DNA from: Nannocystis punicea
Lineage (GTDB): Bacteria > Myxococcota_A > Polyangia > Nannocystales > Nannocystaceae
DNA: 64,000 nt
NCBI RefSeq assembly: GCF_026965555.1
Contig: NZ_CP114040.1
Location: 12,106,001-12,170,000, forward strand
Direction of reading: 5' to 3'
Shown: positions 1 to 9,269 of the stretch, one piece after another
Numbering within the stretch: position 1 is the stretch's first letter
Layout of the letters: the number at the start of each line of letters is the position of its first letter
Translations under genes and position numbers: made by a program
The notes under the pieces: model-generated
Told to the model about the DNA's origin: nothing
What the model saw: only the letters and a program-made list of their open reading frames with translations
Database searches by the model: none

Positions 1-1
1 C

Positions 2-1675
2 GGCTTCACCCCGGAGATCCGCGTCGTCTGCGATCCGGCCGCCGGCACCCTCGCGGTCAGCGACACCGGCGCCGGCCTCACGCGCGACGAGATCGTCCGC
101 TACCTCGCCACCATCGGCGCCGGCTACACCCGCAAGCTGCGCGAGCAGCACGGCACCGACGACCTCATCGGCCTGTTCGGCCTCGGCTTCCTGTCGGCCT
201 TCGTCATCGCCACTCGCGTCGCGGTCACCACCTCCTCCTATCAATCGCCGGACACCACCCTCCTCTATCAATCGCGCAGCGGCGAGCGCTTCAGCATCGA
301 GCCCGCGGCCGCGCGCCCCGTCGGCACCACGGTCACTCTCCACCTCAAGGACAACTTCCGCGAGCTCAGCGACGAGTCGGCCCTGCGCGCGCGCCTCCTG
401 CACTACTGCGCCCTCTTGCCGCTGCCGGTGTACGTCGGCGACGACCCCGTCGCGGTCAACGCCCAGCCCGCCCCGTGGCGCGTCGGCGACGCCCACCCGG
501 CCCGCGCCCGCGCCCTCCGCCTCGACTTCGCCCGCCGGCTCGAGCGCCGCTTCGAGCCGCTGTGCACCCTCGACATCGGCCCGCGCGAGGGCACCGACGT
601 CCGCGGCCTGTTGTGGATCCACGACGCCGCCACCTACGGCACCTCCGACAACCGCAACCTCCACGTCTACGTCCGCGGCATGCTGCTCGACGACGACGCG
701 CGCGAGCTGTTGCCCGCGTGGGCCGGCTTCGTCAGCGGCGCGATCGAGTCGGCCAAGCTCACCCCGACCGCCTCGCGCGAGGACCTCCAGCGCGACCCCG
801 CCTACCGGGCAGTCGCCGCCGCGATCGCCGAGGCCCTCGTCGACGGCATGAAGCAGGTCGCCGAGCGCGAGCCCGAGGCGTGGCGCCGCGTCCTGCTCCG
901 CCACAACGAGGCCCTCCTCGGCGCCGCGCTGTGCGACGACCGCCTGTTCGAGCTGCTCGCCGACGAGCTCACCGTCCCCACCAGCGAGGGCGACCTGCCC
1001 GTCGCGGTCGTCCAGCGGCGCGGCCAGGGCAAGCTGTACGCCAGCCTCAGCCCGCGCGGCGGCTTCGAGGAGGTCCTGTTCCGCGCCCTCCGCGTCCCCG
1101 TCGTCGTCGGCACCCGCTACGGCGCCCTCCCGTTCGTCCGCCGCCACGCCGACCGCCGCGGCGGCACGGTCATCGAGCTCGGCACCGCCGCCGGCAACAA
1201 GCGCGTGTTCCCCCCGGCCGACCTCCCGGCCGACCAGCAAGCTTTCCTTTCGAACATGCTCACAAGGCCAGGTCAACGCCTGATCGCCGCCCGCTTCGCC
1301 CCCGCCGAGCTGCCGCTCGTGCTGGTGCCCGACCGCGAGGCCGAGCTCAAGCGGCGGGTCGAGAGCGACGAGGCCGCCGGCCGGATCGCCAGCGGCGCGC
1401 TCGGCCTCATGCGCATGTTCACCGCCAAGATCGACGCCACCGTCGACGCCGACCTCTACGTCAACCTCGACAACCCCGCGATCGCCCGCCTGCTCGAGCA
1501 GCGCGCCGGCATCGACGCCACGCACCCCGGCGTCAAGCTGCTGCGGGCCCTCGTCGCCTTCGTCGCCGGCGCCAGCGAAGCCGCCGCCAACGAGGCCGAG
1601 GGCCTCCACACCGCCCTCGCCGAGTACGGCCGCGCCGTCTGCGAGCTCCTCGACACCCCCCGCCCCGCGCGCTAA
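2..1675 (+). CDS. htpG: Hsp90-family chaperone HtpG, 5'-truncated by window edge
   Basis: Cytosolic ATP-dependent chaperone of the HtpG/Hsp90 family. The reading frame is already open at the left edge, and comparison with E. coli HtpG suggests about 60 N-terminal residues are missing. The visible part opens inside the GHKL ATPase domain: DTGAGLT (visible residues 21-27) is the DxGxG nucleotide-binding motif and GLFGLGFLSAF (about 55-65) is the glycine-rich ATP lid. The middle domain follows, with LTPTASREDLQ matching the catalytic-loop Arg region. 557 residues are visible, so the whole protein would be near the normal 610-630. Around base 1240-1262 a short AT-richer stretch encodes FLSNMLTR and resembles the dispersed palindromic element found elsewhere in the window, as if it had been inserted in frame. 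Family assignment is secure. Confidence 0.95.
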   Translation, partial: GFTPEIRVVCDPAAGTLAVSDTGAGLTRDEIVRYLATIGAGYTRKLREQHGTDDLIGLFGLGFLSAFVIATRVAVTTSSYQSPDTTLLYQSRSGERFSIEPAAARPVGTTVTLHLKDNFRELSDESALRARLLHYCALLPLPVYVGDDPVAVNAQPAPWRVGDAHPARARALRLDFARRLERRFEPLCTLDIGPREGTDVRGLLWIHDAATYGTSDNRNLHVYVRGMLLDDDARELLPAWAGFVSGAIESAKLTPTASREDLQRDPAYRAVAAAIAEALVDGMKQVAEREPEAWRRVLLRHNEALLGAALCDDRLFELLADELTVPTSEGDLPVAVVQRRGQGKLYASLSPRGGFEEVLFRALRVPVVVGTRYGALPFVRRHADRRGGTVIELGTAAGNKRVFPPADLPADQQAFLSNMLTRPGQRLIAARFAPAELPLVLVPDREAELKRRVESDEAAGRIASGALGLMRMFTAKIDATVDADLYVNLDNPAIARLLEQRAGIDATHPGVKLLRALVAFVAGASEAAANEAEGLHTALAEYGRAVCELLDTPRPAR

Positions 1676-1690
1676 CCTGCGCGGCGGACG

Positions 1691-2362
1691 ATGCAGCCGC
1701 ACCCGCAACACTCGCTGCGCGACCCGGACGCCTGGGCCTCGGCCGACGACAAGCCGAAGAAGCGAGCCAAGGCGAAGAAGAAGCCGGCGAAGAAGGCGAC
1801 CGCGAAGAAGACGACCGCGAAGAAGACGACCGCGAAGAAGGCGACCGCGAAGAAGGCGAAAGCTTCGACCAAGAAGAAGCCCCTCAAGAGCGCGGCGCTC
1901 TCGGCTCGGGTCGCCGAGCTCGTCGCGCGTCTCGAGGATAAGGACATCGCTCGCCAGGTCATCGCCGAGCTCGCCTCTGACCATCGATTGAGCGGCGGCG
2001 AGCTCGCCGAGCTCCCGTCGATCGCCGCATTGCGTCGCGAACTCGCCGACAGCCAGCGCAAGTTCGCCGGCCTCGAGCAGAAGCTCACCGAGCTGTCGAA
2101 CCTCGTCGCCGGCCTCTCCGCGGCTCATGCCCAGATCGAGTCGAGCGCCGACGAGCTCGAGGAAGTCGAAGAGGACCCGTACTTCCGCTGGTTGGGAGAT
2201 CCCTCGATCGAGCAGTACGTCGGTCAGCACGTCGCGCTCCACGCCACTCGCGGCGTCGTCGCTCATGGCGACTCGGTCGACGACGTGATCGCGTCGGTCC
2301 AGGCGCAGGGCCTCTCGCTCGACGACGTGTGCCTCGCAACCGTCCCGGCCATGCCGTTCTAG
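1691..2362 (+). CDS. Histone-H1-like Lys/Ala-rich protein with coiled coil and DUF5678-like C-terminus
   Basis: Residues about 20-65 are a KKAxAKK-type basic tail like eukaryotic histone H1 or bacterial AlgP, which suggests binding to DNA or another polyanion (inferred). A predicted helical/coiled-coil stretch follows (about 105-155, with LADSQRKFAGLEQKL), then an acidic patch and a C-terminal module of about 50 residues. In that module, YVGQHVALHATRGVVAHGDS followed by a DDV..S helix and a terminal VCLATVP strand resembles DUF5678, a small domain of unknown function. The gene starts 15 bases after htpG and is followed 15 bases later by an aspartic-protease-like gene, so the three may be co-transcribed. 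A second protein with the same kind of tail, there C-terminal, lies at 55347. No exact function is assigned. Confidence 0.75.
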   Translation: MQPHPQHSLRDPDAWASADDKPKKRAKAKKKPAKKATAKKTTAKKTTAKKATAKKAKASTKKKPLKSAALSARVAELVARLEDKDIARQVIAELASDHRLSGGELAELPSIAALRRELADSQRKFAGLEQKLTELSNLVAGLSAAHAQIESSADELEEVEEDPYFRWLGDPSIEQYVGQHVALHATRGVVAHGDSVDDVIASVQAQGLSLDDVCLATVPAMPF

Positions 2363-2377
2363 CTCCATCTACGCTCC

Positions 2378-2836
2378 ATGGATCCTCATCACGGCACCGC
2401 GCATCCGTTCACGACCCGTTCGTGCGGTGGCTTCGGCCGCATCGCTCAACCTCTGGTGCCGGTTCGCCTGCGTCGCGACGCGTCACACCGCTGGTCGGGG
2501 CCAATCGAAGCGCTCGTCGACACCGGCGCGACCATCACGCTCGTCAGCAACGACTTCCTCGTCGCTGTCCCCGGCTTTGATCCGTCGCTGCTCGGCCCCG
2601 AGTTACCGTGGCAGACTGCAGTCCATGGCCGCGAGACCTGTCGCCTCCTCGCCCTCGACCTGAAGCTGGGGCGCGCACCCGACGACCGTTCGTTCATCCT
2701 CGATCAGGCTCTCGTCTACGTCACTTCGAGCCGGCTCGTCGCCCCTATCCTGCTCGGCCAGCGCGGCGTCCTCGATCGCGTCGGCCTCGTTCATCGCAAC
2801 GTCGGCCCTCGCCCTCATTTTCGCTTCCTGCGCTAA
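2378..2836 (+). CDS. Retropepsin-like (clan AA) aspartic protease, single domain
   Basis: A 152-residue protein. ALVDTGATITLVS (about residues 47-59) is the classical D-T-G-A active-site loop of retroviral-type aspartic proteases, followed by the hydrophobic strand expected after it. A second glycine-rich hydrophobic segment, APILLGQRGVLD near residue 125, fits the ILG loop of the fold. Such single-domain proteases act as homodimers, each chain giving one catalytic Asp. No signal peptide is evident, so it is probably cytosolic. It sits 15 bases downstream of the DUF5678-like gene. Clan AA proteases and DUF5678-type proteins are, from memory, frequent neighbours, so the pair may be a functional unit such as a toxin-antitoxin-like or processing pair, but this is inference. 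Confidence 0.7.
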   Translation: MDPHHGTAHPFTTRSCGGFGRIAQPLVPVRLRRDASHRWSGPIEALVDTGATITLVSNDFLVAVPGFDPSLLGPELPWQTAVHGRETCRLLALDLKLGRAPDDRSFILDQALVYVTSSRLVAPILLGQRGVLDRVGLVHRNVGPRPHFRFLR

Positions 2837-2849
2837 AGGACATGCCCTC

Positions 2850-5102
2850 ATGGACATCTGGCAGTGGGTCCAAGACATCGATCCCGAGCTGCGGCGCGGC
2901 GGCCAGCAGCGGCTCGCCGACCTGATCCGGCGGATCCCCTCCGCCACCGTCGACGATCACCACGACCGCGTCGACGCCCTCGCCCCCGAGGCCCTCGCCC
3001 TGGCCAAGGCCTCCGGCTTGCCGTGGGTCGAGGTGTTCGTGCGTCACTGGCACTTGCAGAGCCGCGTCCTGCACCGCTGTCAGGGTGAGATGGCGCTGGG
3101 CGAGGCCGTCGCGCTGGTCGACTACGCCCACGGCGAGGCCGCGCGCGGCTGTCCGCAGGCCGTGTGCACGGTGCAGGACCTGGCCGCCTGTTACTCGCGG
3201 GTCGACGGGCCCGGGTGGGCGCGCGAGCGGGCCGACGTCTCGCGCGAGACGCTCGCGCGCATCGACCCGACCTGGCCGTGCTTCACCTGCATCAGCTGCG
3301 AGTACTCCGGCGCCTTGCGCGAGCAGGGCGATCCGCAGGCCGCGCTCGAATTCCTCGACGCTCAGCAGAAGCAGCTCGTCGCCGCCGGTCTGGGGCGCGA
3401 GCGGACCTCGCTGTTGTCGGAGCGGATCGCCTGCCTCATCGACCTCGGCCGCATCGACGACGCCCTGGCCGCCTGCGAGGACGCGATCGCCAACGGCCGG
3501 CGCGAGGAGAGCCAGCGGCGGGCCCGGCAGATCGACCTCGTGCGGATCTACGCCCGCCTGGGCCGGGGCTTCGACGCCTGCCGCCATCTACCTGTCCCCG
3601 AGGACATCCTCCCCACCCCCAGCCACTACGAGTCGTACACCGACGCCCTCGTGCAGTTGGTCCGGATCGGCGCGTGGCCCAACGACGTCGCGCTCGGGCG
3701 GCTCTTGCAGCGCTTCATCGCCCGCCTGCGGCTCAACGGCTCGCACCGCCTGCCGTTCGACATCGCCGCCGCCGCCGCCGACCTCGCGCTCGGGCGCGGC
3801 AGCCCGGCCGTGGCCGCCCTCCACCTCGCCGCCATGGAGCGGCTGGCCGCCCGCCTGCACCGCCCCGCCGGCGCCTCCGAGCGGCTGGCCGCCCTGCGCC
3901 TGTCCCTCGAGACAGCTCTCAAGCAGCCCCCGCAGGACCGCCCCGGCGACCCCGAGGAGCGCCTGCGCGCCTGCGCCGACGCGAGCGCCGCCGAGCCCGA
4001 CGACCCTGCCCTCGCGCGCAGTCACGCCGCCGCCCTGCTCGACCTCGACTTCGCGCGCGAGGCCGCCGACCTGCTCGAGCGCCACGTCGACGCCCACCCC
4101 GACGACGACGCCGCGGTCGACCTGCTCGAGGCCGCCTATCGCAACGCCGAGGACGACGACCGTCATCGCGCCCTCGGCGAGCGTCTGCTCGCCAGCGACG
4201 ACCCTGCCCGACAGCGCCGCGGCCGGTGGGTGTCCGCCCGCCGGCTCACGCGCGCGCGCGAGTGGGACGCCGCCAATCGCCTCCTCGCGCGCCTCGCCGA
4301 AGATCCCGCCGACGCCGTCCACGCGCGCCTGATCCACGCCAACAACGCGCGACATCAGCGCGACTGGCCGACCGTCCTGCGCCTCGTCGACGAGGCCCTG
4401 CAGCTGCAGCCCGACCTCGGCATGGGCACGCCCGACTGGAACCGCATGGTCGCCGCCACCTTCCTCGGCGCCTGGGACCGCGTGCGCCACAGCGCCGCGC
4501 GCCTGCGCATGCTGATCGAGGGCGACGGCCCGATCGACCTGCGCTGGGAGCTGTGCCGGATCCGCGTCGAGCACCCGAGCGGCAAGCGGCAGGACCTCTA
4601 CGCCACGCGCACGGGCCCGGTGACCGCGCGGCTCCTCCAGATCTCGCGCATCGACCAGCCGCAGCGGCTGTTCGATCGGGTGGTCTTCGACCCGAACCCG
4701 CTGGGCAGCCACGAGGACGACGACGGCCAGCCGGTCTACCTCTACGCCGAGATCGATCCGCTGCACCGGGCCGAGTACCGCGCCTTCACCGTCGACGGCG
4801 CGCACCCCGGCGACGCCGCGCTCACCGACCTCAGGCGGGTCGCGCAGGCCCACCGCGGCAGCTTTCAGGTCCAGAGCGGCGATCGCTATCGCGTGACCTC
4901 GCCCGCCGGCGAGGAGCGGCCCGGCCTCTACGCATTCGCCGCATTCCCCTCCGACGCCGACCTCCGGGCCGCCTCCGACGCCCTCGCCGCGGTCGTCGCC
5001 GGGCTCGCCGATCCGCTCGTCTGGCCCGATCTCGCCGCCGCGGCCGGGGACGACGCGCGCGCCGAGCAGCACCGCGAGCTCGCGCGCGCCTGGACGCTCT
5101 GA
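2850..5102 (+). CDS. Large TPR-like repeat protein
   Basis: A 750-residue protein made mostly of Ala/Leu/Arg-rich paired helices. Segments such as ALREQGDPQAALEFLDAQ, CLIDLGRIDDALAACEDA and LEAAYRNAEDDDRHRALGE have the tetratricopeptide pattern, consistent with a protein-interaction scaffold. The last 200 residues (from about WNRMVAATFLGAWDRVRH) are less repetitive and contain a beta-rich module with RTGPVTARLLQIS and VFDPNPLG. There is no signal peptide or membrane segment, so it is probably cytoplasmic. The ATG at 2850 follows an AAAGGA Shine-Dalgarno-like sequence that also overlaps a half copy of the dispersed GGACATG element. A perfect TGTCC-N4-GGACA palindrome lies in the coding sequence at 3593. 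No specific partner can be named. Confidence 0.7.
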   Translation: MDIWQWVQDIDPELRRGGQQRLADLIRRIPSATVDDHHDRVDALAPEALALAKASGLPWVEVFVRHWHLQSRVLHRCQGEMALGEAVALVDYAHGEAARGCPQAVCTVQDLAACYSRVDGPGWARERADVSRETLARIDPTWPCFTCISCEYSGALREQGDPQAALEFLDAQQKQLVAAGLGRERTSLLSERIACLIDLGRIDDALAACEDAIANGRREESQRRARQIDLVRIYARLGRGFDACRHLPVPEDILPTPSHYESYTDALVQLVRIGAWPNDVALGRLLQRFIARLRLNGSHRLPFDIAAAAADLALGRGSPAVAALHLAAMERLAARLHRPAGASERLAALRLSLETALKQPPQDRPGDPEERLRACADASAAEPDDPALARSHAAALLDLDFAREAADLLERHVDAHPDDDAAVDLLEAAYRNAEDDDRHRALGERLLASDDPARQRRGRWVSARRLTRAREWDAANRLLARLAEDPADAVHARLIHANNARHQRDWPTVLRLVDEALQLQPDLGMGTPDWNRMVAATFLGAWDRVRHSAARLRMLIEGDGPIDLRWELCRIRVEHPSGKRQDLYATRTGPVTARLLQISRIDQPQRLFDRVVFDPNPLGSHEDDDGQPVYLYAEIDPLHRAEYRAFTVDGAHPGDAALTDLRRVAQAHRGSFQVQSGDRYRVTSPAGEERPGLYAFAAFPSDADLRAASDALAAVVAGLADPLVWPDLAAAAGDDARAEQHRELARAWTL

Positions 5103-5125
5103 GCCGCGCGCCGCCCGATTCGCCT

Positions 5126-5144
5126 CGCGCGATTTCATCGCGCG
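5126..5144 (+). terminator. Hairpin after the TPR gene
   Basis: Perfect 8-bp inverted repeat CGCGCGAT / ATCGCGCG with a 3-nt loop, 24 bases past the stop at 5102. There is no U-tract. It is a plausible terminator. The rest of 5103-5389 shows no gene. Confidence 0.4.
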
Positions 5145-5389
5145 GGCACGCGAATGCGACGCTCCCTACGGCCTCGACAGCGCGCAATCGGTGACCGCCC
5201 CATCGCCGTCTTGCGACCTGCCTGTGGCGAATCCGCGGCCGCCTCTCGACGCCGCGAGCACGCGACCTCGCGCGAATCATTGCGCACCTGTCGCGCAGAC
5301 GTCGTCCGATCGCCGCATCACGCTCGCCCGGTCGACGTCGGCCCTGGGCTATCATCGCGGCCCTCTCTCCTGCCTCGATAGGTGGTCTC

Positions 5390-7855
5390 ATGGCCCGCGC
5401 CTCGCGAACTTGCGTCTCGATCCTCTCCTCGTCCGTCCTGCTCGCGGCCGCTTGCGGCGACGATTCGCGCGTCGACAGCGAAAGCGGCGTGTCCGGCACT
5501 CAGGGCACCCTGCCCATCACCGTCGGCCCCACCGAGTCCACCGTCGGCACCGACGGCACCGCCTCCGCCACCGACGGGCCCACCGAGGGCACCGGCACCG
5601 CCAGCGCCACCGGCACCCCGACCGGCACCGACACCGCCGCCCCGACCGGCCCCGACACCGCCGGCACCGTCAGCGAGACCGGCAACACGACCTCCGGGAC
5701 ATGTTCCGAAGACCAGCTGTGCAGCGGCGTCTGCTGCGGCGACGGCGAGCTGTGCGACAACGGCCAGTGCGTGGCCGACTGCGGCGGGCCGCCGCCGTGC
5801 GGCGAGGCCAAGGAGTGCTGCGGCGACGGCCAGCTGTGTTACCTGGGCGCCTGCGTCACCCCGGGCCCGGCCTGCAGCGACCAGGCGTGCGCCACCAAGC
5901 CGACCCAGGACACCTGCGACGACGGCTTCATCTGCGACCCGAACCTGGGCCTGTGCTTGCCGAGCCAGGCCGACCCGACGTGTCAGTACATCCCGCCGGC
6001 CAACGTGTTCAAGCCGACCCCGCTGTTCACGTGGGGGAGGCGCAAGGTGATCGCCTGCAACGCCGACACCGACTGTCAGGTCGCCGAGGTCTGTACCGAC
6101 AAGGTGTGTACGCCGACCTGGAACCACCTGATCCCGCAGGCGGACGACATGCCGGAGCATTACCAGAGCTCGTCGATCCCGATCGTCGTCGACCTCAACG
6201 ACGACTGCGTGCCCGAGGTCATCTTCAACACCTATACCGGCACCAACATCACCGCCGACGGCATCCTGCGGGCGATCCGGGGCGACGACGGCGCCAAGGT
6301 GTGGACCGTCACCGACCCGATGTACCGCACCAACAGCACCTCGAACATCGCCGCCGGTGACATCGACATGGACGGCCGGGCCGAGATCGTCGCCAGCGGC
6401 GCCGGTAAGTACCTGATCGCCATCGACAGCGACGGCACCCCGCTGTGGCGGTCGGAGGACTTCGCCGGCACCAACTCGAGCGGCTCGGTGGCGATCGCCA
6501 ACATGGACAACGACGGCGCCCCCGAGATCCTGTTCGGCCGGGCGATCTTCAGCAACACCGGCAAGCTACTCTACGAGGGCCCGAACGCCCAGGGCCAGGG
6601 CCTGAACGGCCAGGGCCCGATCTCCTGCGTCGCCGACCTCGACGGCGACACGCGGCCCGAGCTCATCGGCGGCCGCACCGCCTACAAGACCACCGGCACC
6701 GTCGCCGGCAACGACTTCGCCGGCAGCGTGCTGTGGACCTCCAACGTCGCCACCGACGGCTTCTGCGGCGTCGCCGACTTCGACGGCGACGGCAAGCCCG
6801 AGGTCGCGCTCGTCACGATGGGCACCCTGCGCATCCTCAACGGCCAGACGGGCGTGCAGATCGCCACTGCCAACATTCCGCAGCAGGGCACCGGCGGCCC
6901 GCCGAACATCGCCGACTTCGACGGCGACGGCGTGCGCGACATCGGCGTCGCCGGCTCCGCCCGCTACACCGTGTTCCAGTTCAACGGCATGGCCCTCTCG
7001 CAGCTGTGGACCGCCGCCACCGAGGACGACAGCTCGCAGGTCACCGGCTCCTCCGTGTTCGACTTCGACGGCGACGGCCGGGCCGAGGTCGTCTACAACG
7101 ACGAGGCGTACATCCGCATCTACCCCGGCGTCGAGCCCGACTGCGCGATGAACCCGCCCGGCCCCGGCTGCAACAAGAACATGACCGACGCCGAGGTCCT
7201 GTTCCGCGACCGCAACTCCTCGCGCACGCGCACCGAGTACCCGGTGATCGCCGACGTCAACGGTGACTTCAAGGCCGACATCGTGTTCGCCACCAACAAC
7301 GACTCGAACGCCTCGCTCGTCACCGACGCCGGCATCGAAGTCTTCAAAGATTCGCTCGACAACTGGGTGTCCACGCGGCCGGTGTGGAACCAGCACTCCT
7401 ATCATATCACCAACGTCGGCCTGGTCGGGGAGATCCCCGTCGTCGAGGACCCCAACTGGGCCAGCTTCAACAGCTACCGCAACAACGTCCAGGGCGCCGC
7501 CGACTTCTGCGCCCCCGACCTCGTCCCCTACGATTTGACCTTCGACGCCCAGGTGTGCGCCACCGGCCTCAAGCTCTCGGTGTGGGTCGCCAACCAGGGC
7601 TGCCTCGGCGTCGGCCCCGGCGTCAACGTCGCCTTCTACGAGGAGAACCTCGGCCTCCTGGGCGTCGTCCCGACCAAGGGCCCGCTGGTCGCCGGCGCCG
7701 CCGAGCAGGTCACGCTCGAGTACCCCGGCATCTTCGACAGCGTCACCGTCTGGGCCGTCGCCGACGACGACGGCATGGGCAACGGCATCCTCAACGAGTG
7801 CGTCGAGGACAACAACAGCTCGCCGATGGACAAGGTCTGCATCCCGCCGGGCTGA
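5390..7855 (+). CDS. FG-GAP/VCBS-repeat surface lipoprotein with C-terminal CARDB-like domain
   Basis: An 821-residue exported lipoprotein. The signal peptide ends at lipobox LAAAC (Cys22). A Thr/Gly/Asp-rich linker of about 60 residues follows, then Cys-rich knots (CSGVCCGDGELCDNGQC, about residues 112-130) typical of myxobacterial secreted proteins. The core is a run of FG-GAP/EF-hand-like blades with Ca-binding Asp loops (DLNDDC, DIDMDGRAE, DFDGDGKPE, DFDGDGVRD), which normally build a seven-bladed integrin-alpha-like propeller. The C-terminus (LKLSVWVANQGCLGVGPG and onwards) looks like a CARDB-type beta sandwich. It probably sits on the cell surface as an adhesion or carbohydrate-contact protein. 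It stands alone between intergenic regions, and a hairpin follows its stop. Confidence 0.88.
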   Translation: MARASRTCVSILSSSVLLAAACGDDSRVDSESGVSGTQGTLPITVGPTESTVGTDGTASATDGPTEGTGTASATGTPTGTDTAAPTGPDTAGTVSETGNTTSGTCSEDQLCSGVCCGDGELCDNGQCVADCGGPPPCGEAKECCGDGQLCYLGACVTPGPACSDQACATKPTQDTCDDGFICDPNLGLCLPSQADPTCQYIPPANVFKPTPLFTWGRRKVIACNADTDCQVAEVCTDKVCTPTWNHLIPQADDMPEHYQSSSIPIVVDLNDDCVPEVIFNTYTGTNITADGILRAIRGDDGAKVWTVTDPMYRTNSTSNIAAGDIDMDGRAEIVASGAGKYLIAIDSDGTPLWRSEDFAGTNSSGSVAIANMDNDGAPEILFGRAIFSNTGKLLYEGPNAQGQGLNGQGPISCVADLDGDTRPELIGGRTAYKTTGTVAGNDFAGSVLWTSNVATDGFCGVADFDGDGKPEVALVTMGTLRILNGQTGVQIATANIPQQGTGGPPNIADFDGDGVRDIGVAGSARYTVFQFNGMALSQLWTAATEDDSSQVTGSSVFDFDGDGRAEVVYNDEAYIRIYPGVEPDCAMNPPGPGCNKNMTDAEVLFRDRNSSRTRTEYPVIADVNGDFKADIVFATNNDSNASLVTDAGIEVFKDSLDNWVSTRPVWNQHSYHITNVGLVGEIPVVEDPNWASFNSYRNNVQGAADFCAPDLVPYDLTFDAQVCATGLKLSVWVANQGCLGVGPGVNVAFYEENLGLLGVVPTKGPLVAGAAEQVTLEYPGIFDSVTVWAVADDDGMGNGILNECVEDNNSSPMDKVCIPPG

Positions 7856-7867
7856 GGTCGATCGCCG

Positions 7868-7894
7868 CCGCGCCATTCACTGGGCATGGCGCGG
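7868..7894 (+). terminator. Hairpin after FG-GAP lipoprotein gene
   Basis: 9-bp perfect inverted repeat CCGCGCCAT / ATGGCGCGG with a 9-nt loop, 13 bases past the stop of the lipoprotein gene and upstream of the next GTG start at 7923. No U-run. Confidence 0.45.
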
Positions 7895-7922
7895 CCCGAC
7901 ACACCCGTGGCAACATCGCGCG

Positions 7923-8456
7923 GTGCCGACCGAGCCCGCCGAGATCGAGCTGAGCGAACACGAGCTCCGTGAGATCGCGGGCTATGCGGCCGAGTGTGCG
8001 CGCAGGGTGCTGTCGATCTTCGAGCAGAGCCTCCCTGCGGACACGCGCCCGCGCGACGCCATCGATGCGGCCCGCACATTCTCTGCGGGCGGCCGGCGCA
8101 CTGCCGCCCTGCGGCAAGGCGGCTGGGCGGCGTTCAAGGCGGCTGGAGAAGCCGCTTCACCCGCTGCGGCCGACGCGGCGCGAGCGGCGAGCCACGCCGC
8201 CGGGGCCGCGTACCTTCATCCCAGGGCGAGCGCTCATCAGGTGAAGCACATCCTCGGCGCGGCAGCGCATGCCGCACGCGCCGAAGAGCTGGCAGCCGGA
8301 GGAGACCCGCGGGTCGCCGCGGACACCCTCGAATGGGCGCGTCGTCTGGCCCCGCCGGCGGTCGCCGCGGTGCTCGGCCGTCTACCCGCCGCACCTCCCG
8401 GGGGCGGTCGCGTGGGAGAGTTCATCCGCCATCTCGACGCAGCTCTGCGCGCCTGA
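7923..8456 (+). CDS. Putative immunity protein of the Imm-5-like family
   Basis: A 177-residue, all-alpha, Ala-rich soluble protein. The N-terminus has the pattern LSEHELREIAGYAAECARRVL followed by a short acidic/proline stretch, RPRDAIDAARTF, and later ASHAAGAAYLHP. This pattern is typical of the Imm-5-like family usually annotated as putative immunity protein. Those proteins are predicted to neutralise polymorphic toxins, but the general function is unproven. No toxin gene is recognisable beside it, so it may be an orphan immunity gene against toxins of neighbours. The start is GTG at 7923. The gene is isolated by a hairpin upstream and about 800 bases of non-coding sequence downstream. Confidence 0.6.
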   Translation: MPTEPAEIELSEHELREIAGYAAECARRVLSIFEQSLPADTRPRDAIDAARTFSAGGRRTAALRQGGWAAFKAAGEAASPAAADAARAASHAAGAAYLHPRASAHQVKHILGAAAHAARAEELAAGGDPRVAADTLEWARRLAPPAVAAVLGRLPAAPPGGGRVGEFIRHLDAALRA

Positions 8457-9269
8457 CGGCGCTCGGCCCGTCCTCCTCGATTCCTCCGACGAGCGACGGA
8501 TCCCCGCTCACGGGACTCCTCGCATCGACCGGCCTCGACCTCCGACGATTCGTCGCGGCTCCGAGAGCACTCTCTCAATAATGACACTCTCCCCTCCGCT
8601 CTCGCGCAGTCCCAATCCTCTCTCGTTGAATCAAGTTCAACGCGCAATACGAATCCCCCGGTTCCACATCTCACATTCGCGACACCACATTCCATCCCCG
8701 CCTCGCACACATGTGTGTGGTCACCCGGCCGGCGTCGTGCTGCCGCTCGCGCATGGCGAGCACCTCACAGTCGAGAGCGGCATCAGCCTCGCCATCTCGA
8801 TCGCCTTCGCCCTTCTCCCGCGCACGACCGTCCGGAACCCGCAGGTCTCGCAGAAGCGCACGCAGGACCCCCTGCGCGCGGCCCTGCCGAAGATCCCGGC
8901 GCGCGCGGAGGCGATGCACGGTCGCCGAGCCGACCCTCGACAGCGAGCGCCGACCTGCGGGGTCGTGCTGCCACTCGACCCCGTCGATTCGACCCGCGTC
9001 CTCGTCGATCGCAAGACCATACACGCCTGAATCCGGCGGCGACTGCGATGAATCACAATTCATATTGACACCCGCAATCTCCGCTCGCCTCCCGCCAATC
9101 GCCCTGGCCGGGGGCAGCCTCGCGCCGGCCAATGACCCGAGGGCAGGTCTGCACCCCGGTCCTCCGACCGCGCCCCGCGCCGCAGCCGACCGGTCTCACC
9201 CTCCCCGTGACAGCCGGAAGGCACGGTGCTAGGGTCGCGTTCCAGCCGCCTAGCTTCGTCGGCACCTGC
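8457..9269. other. About 810-base region without a convincing gene
   Basis: No reading frame here has a recognisable domain or a coherent start. Short Arg/Ser-rich frames on both strands look like GC-bias shadows. Bases 8575-8700 are more AT-rich and pyrimidine-rich than the surroundings and hold a small inverted repeat TTGAA/TTCAA (8626-8640). It could be regulatory or decayed DNA. Confidence 0.4.

Noticed and set aside
8671..9132. Candidate 110-150-residue genes on the minus strand
   Set aside because: Arg-rich, no domain, no ribosome-binding site, overlapping frames equally open; treated as non-coding.
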